Part shown: positions 47,695 to 58,217 of the stretch, piece by piece | Layout of the letters: the number at the start of each line of letters is the position of its first letter | Numbering within the stretch: position 1 is the first letter of the stretch | Origin: Whalleya microplaca | Lineage: Eukaryota > Ascomycota > Sordariomycetes > Xylariales > Xylariaceae | Assembly: GCA_022497155.1 (NCBI GenBank) | Contig: MU385721.1 | Span: forward strand, 744,001-808,000 | Length of the DNA stretch: 64,000 nucleotides | Reading direction: 5' to 3' | Notes under the pieces: model-generated | What the model was told of the DNA's origin: nothing | The model's database searches: none | What the model saw: only the letters and a program-made list of their open reading frames with translations | Position numbers and translations under genes: made by a program

Positions 47695-48332
47695 TTATAA
47701 GATGACATGCTGCTGATAGTCTATTGAGTCCGCTTTCCTGGCGCTGATATTGGAAAGATCACTATCGCAAGCACTAAGCTGCAACATACGCCTAAGAATT
47801 TCATCGAATATATCGTCGAGGATCATCTTCCACTTTCTATTCCCGTCTCGAAGAAGCGCGACGTCCTTGATTAATCGTCGGTAGCTACTTCTTACTGAGG
47901 ATTTGGACCATCCACGGTACTTATGTTTGAAGTCTAGTTCGTCACTCCGGCGCCTCTCAAAGACGCATTGAAGCAGGATACAGGCAAGGTCAGGCCTAGT
48001 TGGGATTTTTCTGGCTTCGACTGTTTCATTGAGTATTTAATTCATAATCTTCAGGTCATCAGAAATGTTTTGCCGGGTGCCGAGTAGCTAGGAGCAGTCA
48101 AGGACCATGAAGACTGGGTTGACGTAGCAAAGGTCTTGGTTTCTCTAGGAAATGATCTCGTCTGAGATTATCAATGCGCTTGTTGCCCCGTAGCTATCGC
48201 ATCTAAAATAACATATTGTCGCTGATAAGTATCAGTAATAATTTCCCATGATATGTATGTATGTCTCGCTGCGGAAAATGAAGAAAGGTCGGCCTCACAA
48301 GTTGAAAGCCCGGAAAATAAGTATTCAGACAT
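47695..48332 (-). pseudogene. Broken gene of unknown family with RIP-like stops
   Basis: On the minus strand a frame from 48204 to the stop at 47695 reads as strongly protein-like but is interrupted by TAG (48147-48145), TAG (48090-48088) and TAA (48039-48037). Each can be a C-to-T change of CAG or CAA. Between them are segments such as QDLCYVNPVFMVLDCS, NISDDLKIMN and ILNETVEARKIPTRPDLACI; the last uninterrupted part, about 113 codons, includes WSKSSVRSSYRRLIKDVALL. Upstream, an ATG at 48332 opens MSEYLFSGLSTCEADLSSF and ends at 48171, in the neighbouring frame, so a frameshift or intron is also involved. No motif lets me name the family; it might be part of a STAND/NACHT-like regulator, but this is a guess. 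Confidence 0.6.
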
Positions 48333-48647
48333 TTTGAACATTCCTTAACATGAGAGATCTTGCGTTACAAATTGATGTTGATGGCGAAAATTTCATGTTT
48401 TCTTTCAGCATCTTGCATAGTTGAAATAATACATGACTGGTTAATATAATACTGGTGCTTATACTGAGGATTTAATTCAGTACAAGTAGAGATTACTGTA
48501 CCTGCAGGGGCTTGTGCGACTGCATATATAGTTCATATTTTTTTTAACGCTAGGTATGTTACTTTCGCAGCCTTACTAGGCTTGTTAGTTACACACAGTT
48601 CTGTTACGTTCGCTGGACCAATATGACTCAGATTTGGTGGCGGCTGT

Positions 48648-48696
48648 TAGTGAGCCGCAAGGCTTCGGCTTCGCGAATAACTGTCTTCACATGTGA
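48648..48696 (+). repeat. Dispersed short repeat, copy B
   Basis: TAGTGAGCCGCAAGGCTTCGGC, then GCGAATA and CTGTCT, matches copy A at 38180-38228 with the same order and spacing. Confidence 0.5.
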
Positions 48697-49293
48697 TTGT
48701 CTCTAGAAAAAGGCATGAGTTGAAATGCGATGATGTGTTGTTATCAAACTGGGGTCTCGCATTTTAGGGCTATTAAATCCTGCTGCGCCTCTGATGCACG
48801 AACCGTAGCTCAATGTGCACTATTACAATCCATGGATCTCAGTCAGCAGATGCGGGGTGTTACATGCTCGATATCGCATGCTTACACAAAGGAGTAGAAA
48901 AATTTTTCCGTGTATTAATGCCTTACCAACCTAACGTACGGCGAGCCTCATACTTGGATCCCTCAGTGGCAACTGCCGAGAGGGTAGCCTAATGACGATG
49001 AGCACGGATCTCCCAGGTGAGTTTTTAAGGTCACGACGTTACATTGTAGATGGTAGGCAAACTGAAGAAATATACCACCTTTAAGCTGTCCTATGTGGTC
49101 TTTTCATGATATCTTGTCAAATGCGAGTCTTTAAGAGGAGTTAGGTAGACCATATTCTGAAAGAGCGACAGCGAGTGTAGTTCATTCCGTAGACTTAAAT
49201 GGAAATGTTTATGTAATATGACACACTGGCTGGGGTGTGCAAATCATCCCGGTTCGGATCGAATCTATGAACTAATAACTTATTAAATGGAAG

Positions 49294-49632
49294 CTAATCA
49301 GCCCGCAATGTGATATTGTCTCCATCCGTAGGGCTGGCATTACCCCAGTCGAGTCCAGCCCTACAATTTACGGAACCCTGCTGACATCTCGGAAAATATC
49401 GACCATGCTGTTCACCACTTATGCCACTGCCATAGGCATTAAACCTATTTCTCAGAACATAGCTATTCTGGAAGTCTGACTGCTCAACTTTGGCCGAGTT
49501 TACTAATGTCGGGATAAAAAGGCAACGCATTTTCTGAAAACTTGGGGTACGGAATCGAAGACTCCCTAAGCCTCGAGGCTTCCTAACATTACCAGAGCCC
49601 ATGATTATTCTCTCGAGTTCCATGCATCTCAT
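49294..49632 (-). CDS. Doubtful ORF, 112 residues
   Basis: Open from the ATG at 49632 to TAG at 49294. The C-terminal part (VNCRAGLDWGNASPTDGD) looks like real protein, but the N-terminal part does not, and no signal peptide or splice site supports it. It could be one exon of a decayed gene or chance. Confidence 0.25.
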   Translation of the reverse strand: MRCMELERIIMGSGNVRKPRGLGSLRFRTPSFQKMRCLFIPTLVNSAKVEQSDFQNSYVLRNRFNAYGSGISGEQHGRYFPRCQQGSVNCRAGLDWGNASPTDGDNITLRAD

Positions 49633-49808
49633 GTAACTCCCATGAATCCCATCATGGCTCTTCCTACTGAGCCTTTCCTTGATGCCCCTACTCACACTAG
49701 CCGACCCTTGAGCTTTTGTTCACCGGAGGTAGAGTGTCTTGGCCGCGGCGAATATCGATGCTCGATGCTCACGTAAGATGGCCGTTTAGGGTCCAAGCCG
49801 CCTGAAAA

Positions 49809-50766
49809 CTAGGCATCATTCCATGGAGCGGGAGCCTGGTGTTTGACACACTGGTGCGGCGTTGTCATGGCATGTCCGCATTTGTAACAGAATTGCTGGC
49901 CACATGTACAACTGTATATCACTTAGGTTAGTCGGGTAGACTTGCAACTAGCTGGTAAGAGTGATTAAAATGGCAATGACTCACGACATATGATTGCAGC
50001 CGCCATCCTTTTGGACGAGGTTGAGACAATTTACGCAACGCTTCCAGCCTTGCAACTTGGCCAGCTTCAGTACTTGTTCCTCGCCTTGGAGCGTGTCCTG
50101 TATCTTCGACTGGTCGCACGGACCAAAATGCGATTTCAGGCCACACTTCTTGCAGGTTCGTCTGGCACATTGGTCGCATTGGCCTACACGTTTCTTGTTA
50201 TTCGCCATAGGGATAAAAGCTCCGCAGTCCTCGCCCCAGCAATACAGCTTTTTGTGAGGAGTAACCAGCTCTTCGAGCTTGATGACGTATCGCTTGAACT
50301 CGTCATCAGTGAAGACCTTTAAATGCTTTAGAGTCTCCTTGGGAATGACCTGGCAACACTTCGCGGGGGCAAATGGCATCGATTCGAGGGAGGACTTGGC
50401 GTTGTTTTTAACACAGGCAGTGCAGTGCATGTGACGACAACCGAGCTGGTATATTCCTCCCGCCGTAGTGAACGAGTCTCCGCAGATTAGACACTCCACC
50501 TGGCGACCGAACTGACCAGTCGACACAGACTGCCCTTGGTGGGGTACTAGTAGTCCTGGGTAACCGTGCCCTGCATTTTGGGCTTCGTCGTTTAGGCGTC
50601 CTCCCCGAATATCCTGGAGTCGTTCCTGTCGTCGCATATTTTGAAATGCACGAGCGAATCCCGTAGTAAATGGGGTGAGCCCTTCCAGGCCTGACGGAGG
50701 ACTAGGTCGAGGGGGAGCTGGCTGCTCGCCGGACGGAGGTGGAACGAAATTCCCAGGTGTGTCCAT
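49809..50766 (-). CDS. RBR (RING-IBR-RING) E3 ubiquitin ligase
   Basis: Two exons: 50766-49985 and 49911-49809; 294 residues. The join completes RING2 as GCNHMSCTCGQQFCYKCG. The N-terminus is Pro-rich (about residues 8-30). RING1 starts at VECLICGDSFTTAGG and continues CRHMHCTACVKN. The in-between-RING domain spans YCWGEDCGAF, GQCDQCARRTCKKCG and HFGPCD. RING2 has CVNCLNLVQKDGGCNHM, whose Cys in GGC is the expected thioester-forming catalytic residue. RBR ligases accept ubiquitin on that Cys before passing it to a substrate. All zinc ligands appear to be present. The protein is short, with no extra substrate-binding domain besides the N-terminal region, so the target is unknown. The 73-base intron has GTGAGT and ATACAG ends. 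Confidence 0.92.
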
Positions 50767-51782
50767 TCTGGCAGTGAATAGGTGTAAAACACACTTGCGA
50801 TAGAATAAGTGTGCCTTGTTTTGATAGATAACGGTGATCGTGTACACTATACGCCCACGAAGTCACTTGGCCGAAAGCTATCGGGAGCTGTGACGAAGAG
50901 AGGTCGGCGGTCTGGTTCCCTTGAGTTCATTTAGTCTAGAGTCACGATAGAATGGCATCTTGCTTACTTGGCCAGAATCTCGGTGGTGCGCAGAGGCAGG
51001 CTCGGCGGCAAGTAGACAGGAAAGGAACGACGAAAGGGAAGGACGAAGGGAACGACGAAGGAAACGACCAGGTTGCGATCAAGCGCAGAGGCAAAATGCA
51101 GATGTTTTTCGTACGTATTATCCGCTTTGATGACCGGATGTCGAGTTCTGCAGATGAGAAGGATGGGAAAGAGGCTGAATGTCCAGGTGCGATCCCTTCC
51201 AAGTGAAATGTGCAGGTTGCAGAATGCAGACGGGATGCAGCCCTGTGCGGGCACAAATGCAGGTGCAGGTGCGGGTGCTTCCATTGCGTCGAATAAGTGC
51301 AGGTGCTTCCAGCTTACCTAGGTATCGACGTACCTGCCTACCTTAATGCCCAAGGTGCTGAAGACCTCCGGGGCTGCTGAAACAAACAATAAGGTACAGT
51401 ACAATACCCGCATTCACTAATACATGTAATCAGTTTATCATACTACCTAGGTAGGCAGGCGCCTTAGGTACCCACACATGGAAGTTGGTATATCGGTCTA
51501 CCTATATGTACGTACATATGTAGCTAAATGGTCGTCTGAATGGCTGCATCTGACAAGTTACAATGGATACCGACCCTACCTACATGTAGATAATGCACGT
51601 GCTTATACATGCATGAGGCTACCGCCTGGATGTCAAACCTACATGTGCCGGCTAATAGCCTCACTTACCTTCTATTGGATGACTCTAAATCTCTGGAAAA
51701 GCTTATTACTGCTATGGTGTTATTGTTTCACGGGATCTTCATCTGAACCTGAGAGTGCCCGTTCTAATATTCCTTTGTCCAC
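50767..51782. other. Intergenic region with an inverted repeat
   Basis: CCTGCCTACCT (51333-51343) is repeated inverted as AGGTAGGCAGG (51449-51459), about 105 bases apart, beside CCTAGGT words. A purine-rich GACGAAGGGAA repeat lies near 51025-51065. No gene is supported. Confidence 0.55.
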
Positions 51783-51982
51783 TTGAATATTAGCATTCTA
51801 GATAATCTCTCGCAGGCTTCGAATAAGAAGTATGTTCCCCGTGCCGTCCTTGTCGATTTAGAACCTGGAGCGATGGACGCCGTCCGTAGTGGCCCATTCC
51901 GCAACATGTTTCGCCCTAATAATTTCGTTTTCGGCCAGTTCGGTGCCGGCATGGGAACTCGTAAGCAGAATCTCTTACTATT

Positions 51983-51985
<3 letters not shown>

Positions 51986-52014
<29 letters not shown>
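51986..52014. repeat. TA dinucleotide microsatellite
   Basis: About 14 TA units lie in a non-coding insert of the tubulin pseudogene, directly after a GTAAGCAG that resembles a 5' splice site. Confidence 0.95.
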
Positions 52015-52016
<2 letters not shown>

Positions 52017-52174
52017 TGGATCATTAAATTTGAGGGTCTCCAACTCCTTAATTAGCCTCTCATTAGGTCCAACCTTTTACCAAACTGTCTAGCTACAGCA
52101 AATGCTTACTTAAGATGACAGTCCTCATATCGAAGATCCGTGGAGAATACCACGATCGGATCATGGCGACTTAA

Positions 52175-52306
<132 letters not shown>

Positions 52307-53309
52307 TAAGTCAGTGGAGGCCAGTCTGTCCTTAGGGTATATATTGGCACGTTCGTAAAAGACCCGATAGTATTTTCTTCACGCGCTTCGGCTCTCAAAT
52401 ATTTAAAGAACGGACAGGAAAAGAAAAAAAGGAAAAAAAAGGTGGAAAAAAGAAAACATATAGACTTGAATAGTTGACCTTCAGAAAACTGACAAAAAAG
52501 CAAGCACTCTGAGGGGGCCTATTGTGGACTTACCCGCCCAGGACCCCGAAAGACCAGATATTCTACCCTTATCTCGCCGTCAAGTTACCACTCGGCCATT
52601 GGACCTCGCAGCTCCGGCTGGGAGGGAGGTGTCTTGTTTTAAAATATAACCCTTCCTATTTTACTCTCTATTTGAGGAGGTTCGTGTAGTAAATCGGTTG
52701 TATAGCATGGTCTCAACTCGCTCCTTGAATCAATCTATCGAATTCAAATCCCGAAAATGATTAGATAAGGTACTCGCTAACTCTTTAACCTCTAATAGAG
52801 AACCCTCAAACTCTCTTAACCTTCGTACAGTAACCTTAGCTACCTGATCTCCAGTCATGTCAGGCATCTTAATATCGCTCCGATTCCCAGGGCAGCTTAA
52901 TTCAGACCTTCGCAAGCTAGCTGTGAATATGCTCCCCTTCCCCAGACTCCATTTCTTTATGGTCGGTTATTCTCTCCTGACCAGTATTTTACCGGGGGCT
53001 AGTGCATTCCGACACTTTATAGCGCAGGTACTTATATAGTAGCTGTTCGATCCTAAGAATATGATGGCTGCGTCTGATTTTCGGAATGGGCGCTTTCTGA
53101 CATGTTCCGTGATCTTGTAAGCTTCCTTCTGTCTGTATATGACCCCACGTTTAGCCAACTGTCCGCTGTTGTTGTAACTTTCATATATTTGACGTAGCTC
53201 CCCAGTTCAGACCGAGAGTGTTGTAAATTAATTGGTACTCTGTAGTCGCGGCAAGGTTTCGATGAAGGAGATTGAGGACTAAATCCGTAATGTTTAGGAC
53301 CGTAACTTG

Positions 53310-53780
53310 CGAAACGTCTAAAACGACTGTGTATATGGCTAAAACGACTGTGTTCCATTAAATAGTGGATAGATAGTGGATATACTTAAGCCGCAATACA
53401 TTTTCCTAATAACTAAATGTATATCTCCTATGCTCTGAATACCTATACAGCCATTCGAGCAAGTTCAAGGTGTTATACACCTCCTATAGTCCCGAACTAC
53501 TCCTTGTCGGCGCTGCTAATAAGGGCATCAAGGCTTTCACTATTTATCGGATTATCTACTGCCTTAAATAGCAATTAAATTCAATTTATATACTGCCGCC
53601 GACAAATTCAGCCCTTATAATAGCTTTAAGAACAAATAGTATTGTTATAAAACATGAACTTTTTAATTGATATAAAAAATACTTACGTTTATTAAGAGAA
53701 TGTACTGTAGCGTAGGTATATCCACTATTGGGTGGAACACAGTCGTTTTAGCCATGTACACAGTCGTTTTAGACGTTTCG
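53310..53780. mobile_element. 471-base hAT-type MITE in the tubulin pseudogene
   Basis: The left end CGAAACGTCTAAAACGACTG and the right end CAGTCGTTTTAGACGTTTCG are exact inverted copies. The inverted repeat continues for about 50 bases with few mismatches, and contains a nested direct repeat (TAAAACGACTGTGT twice per end). GTAACTTG flanks the element at 53302-53309 and 53781-53788, an 8-base target duplication typical of hAT transposons. Removing element plus one duplicate restores the tubulin frame DRNLSYFVDW. The interior is AT-rich and has no transposase, so it needs one in trans. Confidence 0.95.
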
Positions 53781-54033
53781 GTAACTTGTCGTATTTTGTT
53801 GACTGGATTTCTAATAATATTCAGACAGCATTGTGTTCTGTAGTGCCGCTTACCTAGAGCATGTCGGGAACTTTTGAGGAAACTCGATAGCGCTGCAAGA
53901 AACCCTCAATCGAGTAGGCGAACAGTTCGCTGCGATGTTTCGTCGTAAGGCCTTCCTCCATTGGTATACTGGGGAGGGAATGGACGAGATGGAGTTTACT
54001 GAGGCCGAGTCAAACATGAATAATCACTTGATA

Positions 54034-55268
54034 AACAATGTGTAGCACTTAACGAGCTAGTAATCATATAACGAGATAGAACTCAGTGGTAAATCGCGCC
54101 CCTTTCAACATCGTGGGAAGACATCGCTCAAGCTACCTATCAAAGATTTACTCTGCCTCCTCGAGCGAACCATCGTCGTCATCAATAAATGCGTCTTAAT
54201 ATTGCTGGTACTCGCTAATTAGAGACCTGAAACATGTCAATACTAGAGCGTTGAAAGACCAATCTAGAGCTCCGGCTTCATGGGGATTCTTAAACCAACA
54301 TGTGGCACGATACACTGACATGACGGCGTTCTATACGTGCCAAACCTTCAAAATTGTGCACTATTCGAGGGTAGGAAAGCGGAATAGATGCTGGAGATAT
54401 TAGGTATTCGATAACCATAACGGGGAAGTTTCGAGTTCACAATTTTTGCTAGTGGTAATTGTAGATAACAAGACCTGGATGATCCAGACTCTTTGCTCTT
54501 TTCCTGTGTCCCTAGCTCTATGACGAGTATACAAATACAAACTTTTGTATGTAGTGTAAATATATGTGTGGTGGCTAAATTTCTGCCGCATAACTGGCTC
54601 AGCCAATGGAACAGAATTGGAGAGAGCTCTAGCATTCTAATTCCCGTGGCTATTGCATGCATCAATTTTCAACCTTTAAGAACAGGTGTTCCGGTATTTA
54701 TAAGAAGTAGTCAAAATGCAAGCTCATAACCAGGCTGCAACCACTTGATTTTATGTTCTTAGTAAACTAGGCTACATATGTATCCGTGTGCATTGTATAC
54801 TAGGTACACTTGGATCCCGCGTCGTAATATATGCAGGGTCTGCGATCGTAACCATGTGTTCCTGTTAGATGACCCACTCCGCCTTTATGCTGACTCAAAG
54901 GGTCAGAGAAGCCGTATTAGTCATATGGGACATGTCATTTATTCTTTAGTCAGCTGTTGGTGTTGGAATAGGGCTCTAGGTACAGGGCTGAATACGGGAT
55001 TACATATGGCCGCTGCCTGTAAGTATATAAGGACTAAAGCCCCTTGTTGCTCTTAGTTACTTTACACTACGTCGACGATTGGCTTTTACTATTTGTCTAA
55101 CGAGAGACGCTTTTTGACTAAACCATCTGTAAATATCGCAGCATTACACTGTATTAGTCTGCGTGTACTTCTCGTTGTCACGTCTATCCAACAAGCACTT
55201 CTTTCTATCATTAACTATACAATCAATAGCATTGCTTTTCCCAGCGCCCTTTGCGTGGCCCGCTCATT
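54034..55268. other. Intergenic region with degraded coding-like remnants
   Basis: Sequence at about 54105-54215 reads SWEDIAQATYQRFTLPPRAN in one frame before stops, suggesting another relic next to the tubulin pseudogene. The rest shows no gene. The right end is the promoter of the 55.3 kb gene. Confidence 0.4.
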
Positions 55269-55904
55269 ATGCAAGCCCAATCGCCCTTCTTCTCACTCCC
55301 ACAGGAGGTACGCGACCACATCTACGAGCTTTACCTGACCTTTAACCATACCTTTAACCATACCGATTTCGGCGACACGTTGCGTCCCCGTCACATGTAC
55401 ATGGATGTTGCAGCATACTCGCGCCCCCTTCCAGCCTTAATGTTCTCCTGCAAGCGCGCATATCAAGAGTTAGCCTCAGCAGTCCACGGACAAGCATTGA
55501 TGCGAGTTGAGATGCGAGGGCGGAATGAACGACGCATTGGTTTTGCCATCCATGGGACGCTTCACTTTGATCGGTTGGTCAAACTCTGGCTTCTAGTAGC
55601 CACAGAGCATACCAATTGGAACCGCTGGCTCTCGTTTTTTGGCGAAGTTATCCAGCGGGCAAGAAATCTGAAGGCATTGGTTATAGATTGGGAGCCTAGA
55701 GTTTTCCCGTATTCAGAGTGGGCTGGGAGAGTCAACACTAAGAAAGAAGATGAGTTTTTTGGCATTATAGCAAGCTTAAAAACATTAGAAGTTATTGAAA
55801 TACACGGCAGTATCCCCGACGGATGGAAGAGCCGACTCGAGGGAATCGCGAAGCACGTGGTCTATTACCGCTATCGCTGGTGGCGGGAACCTGGATTGGA
55901 ATGA
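55269..55904 (+). CDS. F-box-like / DUF7730-type fungal protein
   Basis: A single exon of 211 residues is open from the ATG at 55269; the frame upstream begins only with TTG. The N-terminal FFSLPQEVRDHIYELYL is the classic LPxExRxxIY start of a very common ascomycete family often annotated as F-box-like or DUF7730. LMFSCKRAYQELA and LWLLVATEHTNWNRWL are typical of the following helices, and LKTLEVIEIHGSIPDGWKS of the end. Members are usually found in large lineage-specific families and their function is mostly unknown; an adaptor role in ubiquitin ligases is only suggested by the N-terminal pattern. A 12-base tandem duplication gives FNHTFNHT. The surrounding DNA is full of relics, but this frame is intact. 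Confidence 0.8.
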   Translation: MQAQSPFFSLPQEVRDHIYELYLTFNHTFNHTDFGDTLRPRHMYMDVAAYSRPLPALMFSCKRAYQELASAVHGQALMRVEMRGRNERRIGFAIHGTLHFDRLVKLWLLVATEHTNWNRWLSFFGEVIQRARNLKALVIDWEPRVFPYSEWAGRVNTKKEDEFFGIIASLKTLEVIEIHGSIPDGWKSRLEGIAKHVVYYRYRWWREPGLE

Positions 55905-58217
55905 TAGAAATATGATGGCCTAAAAGAGCTGCCAATTATGCTCTTGACATGACATTGAGAGAATCTGTGCATAAGCACTAGTCAAAATAACCAGTATTAT
56001 GTATTATTCGAACTTGGAATTTGGTTTTACCGAGTAGCTTGTTGTAATACCTCCTATTTACAGTGTCTATGCTCGCCCTTTAGCAGTCGTTTGGTGAAGA
56101 AACGGCCAGTGCAGCCCATCTGTCTGTATATGGCGGCCACATTTACAAGGTATCAAGGTAGGCGAGTGAATGGGTTTTAGAGTATCTTGATGGGAAAATG
56201 TGTCTCCTTGTGTGGTTGCACCAGTCCTCGGGCGCAGCACTCTGGGACAGCGAAGAGGCACAGTTGGACTCATTGTACAAACTACCCAGGCATCAGCAGT
56301 GGTATAAGTTCAATGTTGGAGTGTCTAGGGGGTCGGCTGGAATTAATTGACGTAGACAAGAGTAACCACAATGTCATGAAGAAGGTTATGGATAGTAAAC
56401 CACGTCTGATGGATGAAGGCGTGCCATATGTACACCAGACCGGTAACATGGCTATCCCAGTAGATGAGATGAAACAATTATTTGATGAGTCGGGTCATAC
56501 AGTCACTTTTAAGAAGCTACCTATGAACAAATTGGCATGTTGAGCCAACACGGCAGGCACGCACTCTGTGGCTTACTGTAGTATATGGCAATGTGACTAT
56601 CTTGCCCTTGGCACTTTGTTTCGCCGGGTTAACAAGTGGAAGTTGGAAAAGGGGCCGTAGGTATTATTTCAAACTCGCTTCATTATTAATACACGTAGCG
56701 AATATTCAATTCCAGTCAATTCAAATACCGATATAGTTTACACATCTCGAAGGCTTCCGCTCAAATAGTATGATTGAAGAGCTTGTAACAACATTACATA
56801 TATATATGTATAAGAATTTAGCATGATACCTCCCTTTTCTTGGGGAGCAAATCAGACCCAGACAGAGATCCGTCCGATAAATAAGGACCAAAAATAGTTG
56901 TATCAATGATGAAGGTGTATGATCACTTTCCGCTGCTGAATTTCCAGTTTGAATACTAATAAGAATTAGCTCTTTTTAAGATAGTAGATATACCAATACT
57001 CATAATAGGCCCTCTTTATTTGCTTTAATATGTTTCTTAGTCGGGATGAGTCTCCTTTAGGTTGCTAGCTTTCTGGCTGACAAGAATCTGTAGTCATTCC
57101 TTGCTTACTATTAAACCCGGAGTTTTTCTAATGTTCTTTAATTGTTCACACCACTTGGTTTCCTCACCTGATGTGAACAGAGTATTTACTCTCGGGGCTT
57201 ACATGAAAGCTAGCAACGTAGTCTGTTACTTTGACGCTAAACAGTATTTTTTCAGAAAAAGATTACAACGAATTTGAAATACCTATTTATATATACTTCT
57301 AATCATTCTTCAATAATAGATATGTGTGTGATATACGTAGGAAATTGCCGTAGTTGCTATGCCGGAAGATGCCGGAAGTGGAGTTGTCTCTAACCCTTTG
57401 TGCGCTTCCTCGATGGAAGCGGTGTCTTAATCAATAAGCTAAACTAATCCGATGTAACGGATCGTTCCTACTACTAAGATCAGAGGGATACGCAATATAC
57501 GATATCTGATAATGAGTTGTCTCGCTACTAAATGTAAGTAGTATTTATTGACATACCTAGATCACTACGTCATCTATCGGGATCGCAATCCAGTCTAGAC
57601 ACAACTTGGGCGTACTACTACACAAAGGATTATTGCCTTTTCAATTTATTGGGACATCTGGGAGATAAATAGGTGGTATCGTGCACCATAAGGGCTTGTA
57701 GGCATAGTGGGCCGAAAATATGGTACCCGATCAGGGGTATCAACCTGGAATTGTCCGGTCCCAGAGGATCACAATAATGGGCTCAGTCCGTTGGCAATCA
57801 GCACACCCACTCAGAAAAGTTACCGTAGCCCTACGAAATCTCTAAAACAGCACCTTTACTTCCATTTATGTTTGTGTTTTAAATGATACGAAGAGTTTTA
57901 AATTATATAGTTGAATAGAGAACCTAAAGCCCTGCGTAACGAGAGTTTCGATTAGTTCATCATTGCACTCTAGTCATTTTCACTTCTATCACGACTATAT
58001 CTCATATATATATATATATATATCAAGGGTTATGGAAATCTAATTGCGCCTGGGACCGGGGCTGGCAGTCATATATACATCTAGACCTTCGCACCTTCCG
58101 TCCCACCTCTTAGGACGATTCCGCCTCTTGTTTTCCCGCTTTCAACCTTCGAAGGTGGGCTGTCTCCTAAACATAGACGCCATCACTCGGGGAGGGAACT
58201 ACAGCAGTCTGAACAAG
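55905..58217. other. Intergenic region with one doubtful ORF
   Basis: Mostly AT-rich sequence without gene features. A TA microsatellite occupies about 58004-58022, just before the acyltransferase gene. A doubtful ORF is listed at 56190-56543. Confidence 0.5.
56190..56543 (+). CDS. Doubtful ORF or gene fragment, 117 residues
   Basis: Open from ATG 56190 to TGA. The C-terminal half (KPRLMDEGVPYVHQTGNM, then AIPVDEMKQLFDESGHTV) looks like real protein; the N-terminal half does not. A GTATAAG to GACGTAG intron (about 54 bases) inside it would keep phase, so the last exon of a decayed gene is possible. Family not recognised. Confidence 0.3.
   Translation: MGKCVSLCGCTSPRAQHSGTAKRHSWTHCTNYPGISSGISSMLECLGGRLELIDVDKSNHNVMKKVMDSKPRLMDEGVPYVHQTGNMAIPVDEMKQLFDESGHTVTFKKLPMNKLAC

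Larger units (their letters stand above)
48333..49808. other. Intergenic region with dispersed repeat and doubtful ORF
   Basis: It holds copy B of the dispersed repeat (48648-48696) and one doubtful ORF at 49294-49632. Otherwise it is AT-rich and silent. Confidence 0.5.

Noticed and set aside
50952..51206. 84-codon plus-strand ORF near the RBR gene
   Set aside because: It is built on a purine repeat, has no motif, and lies in the divergent promoter region.
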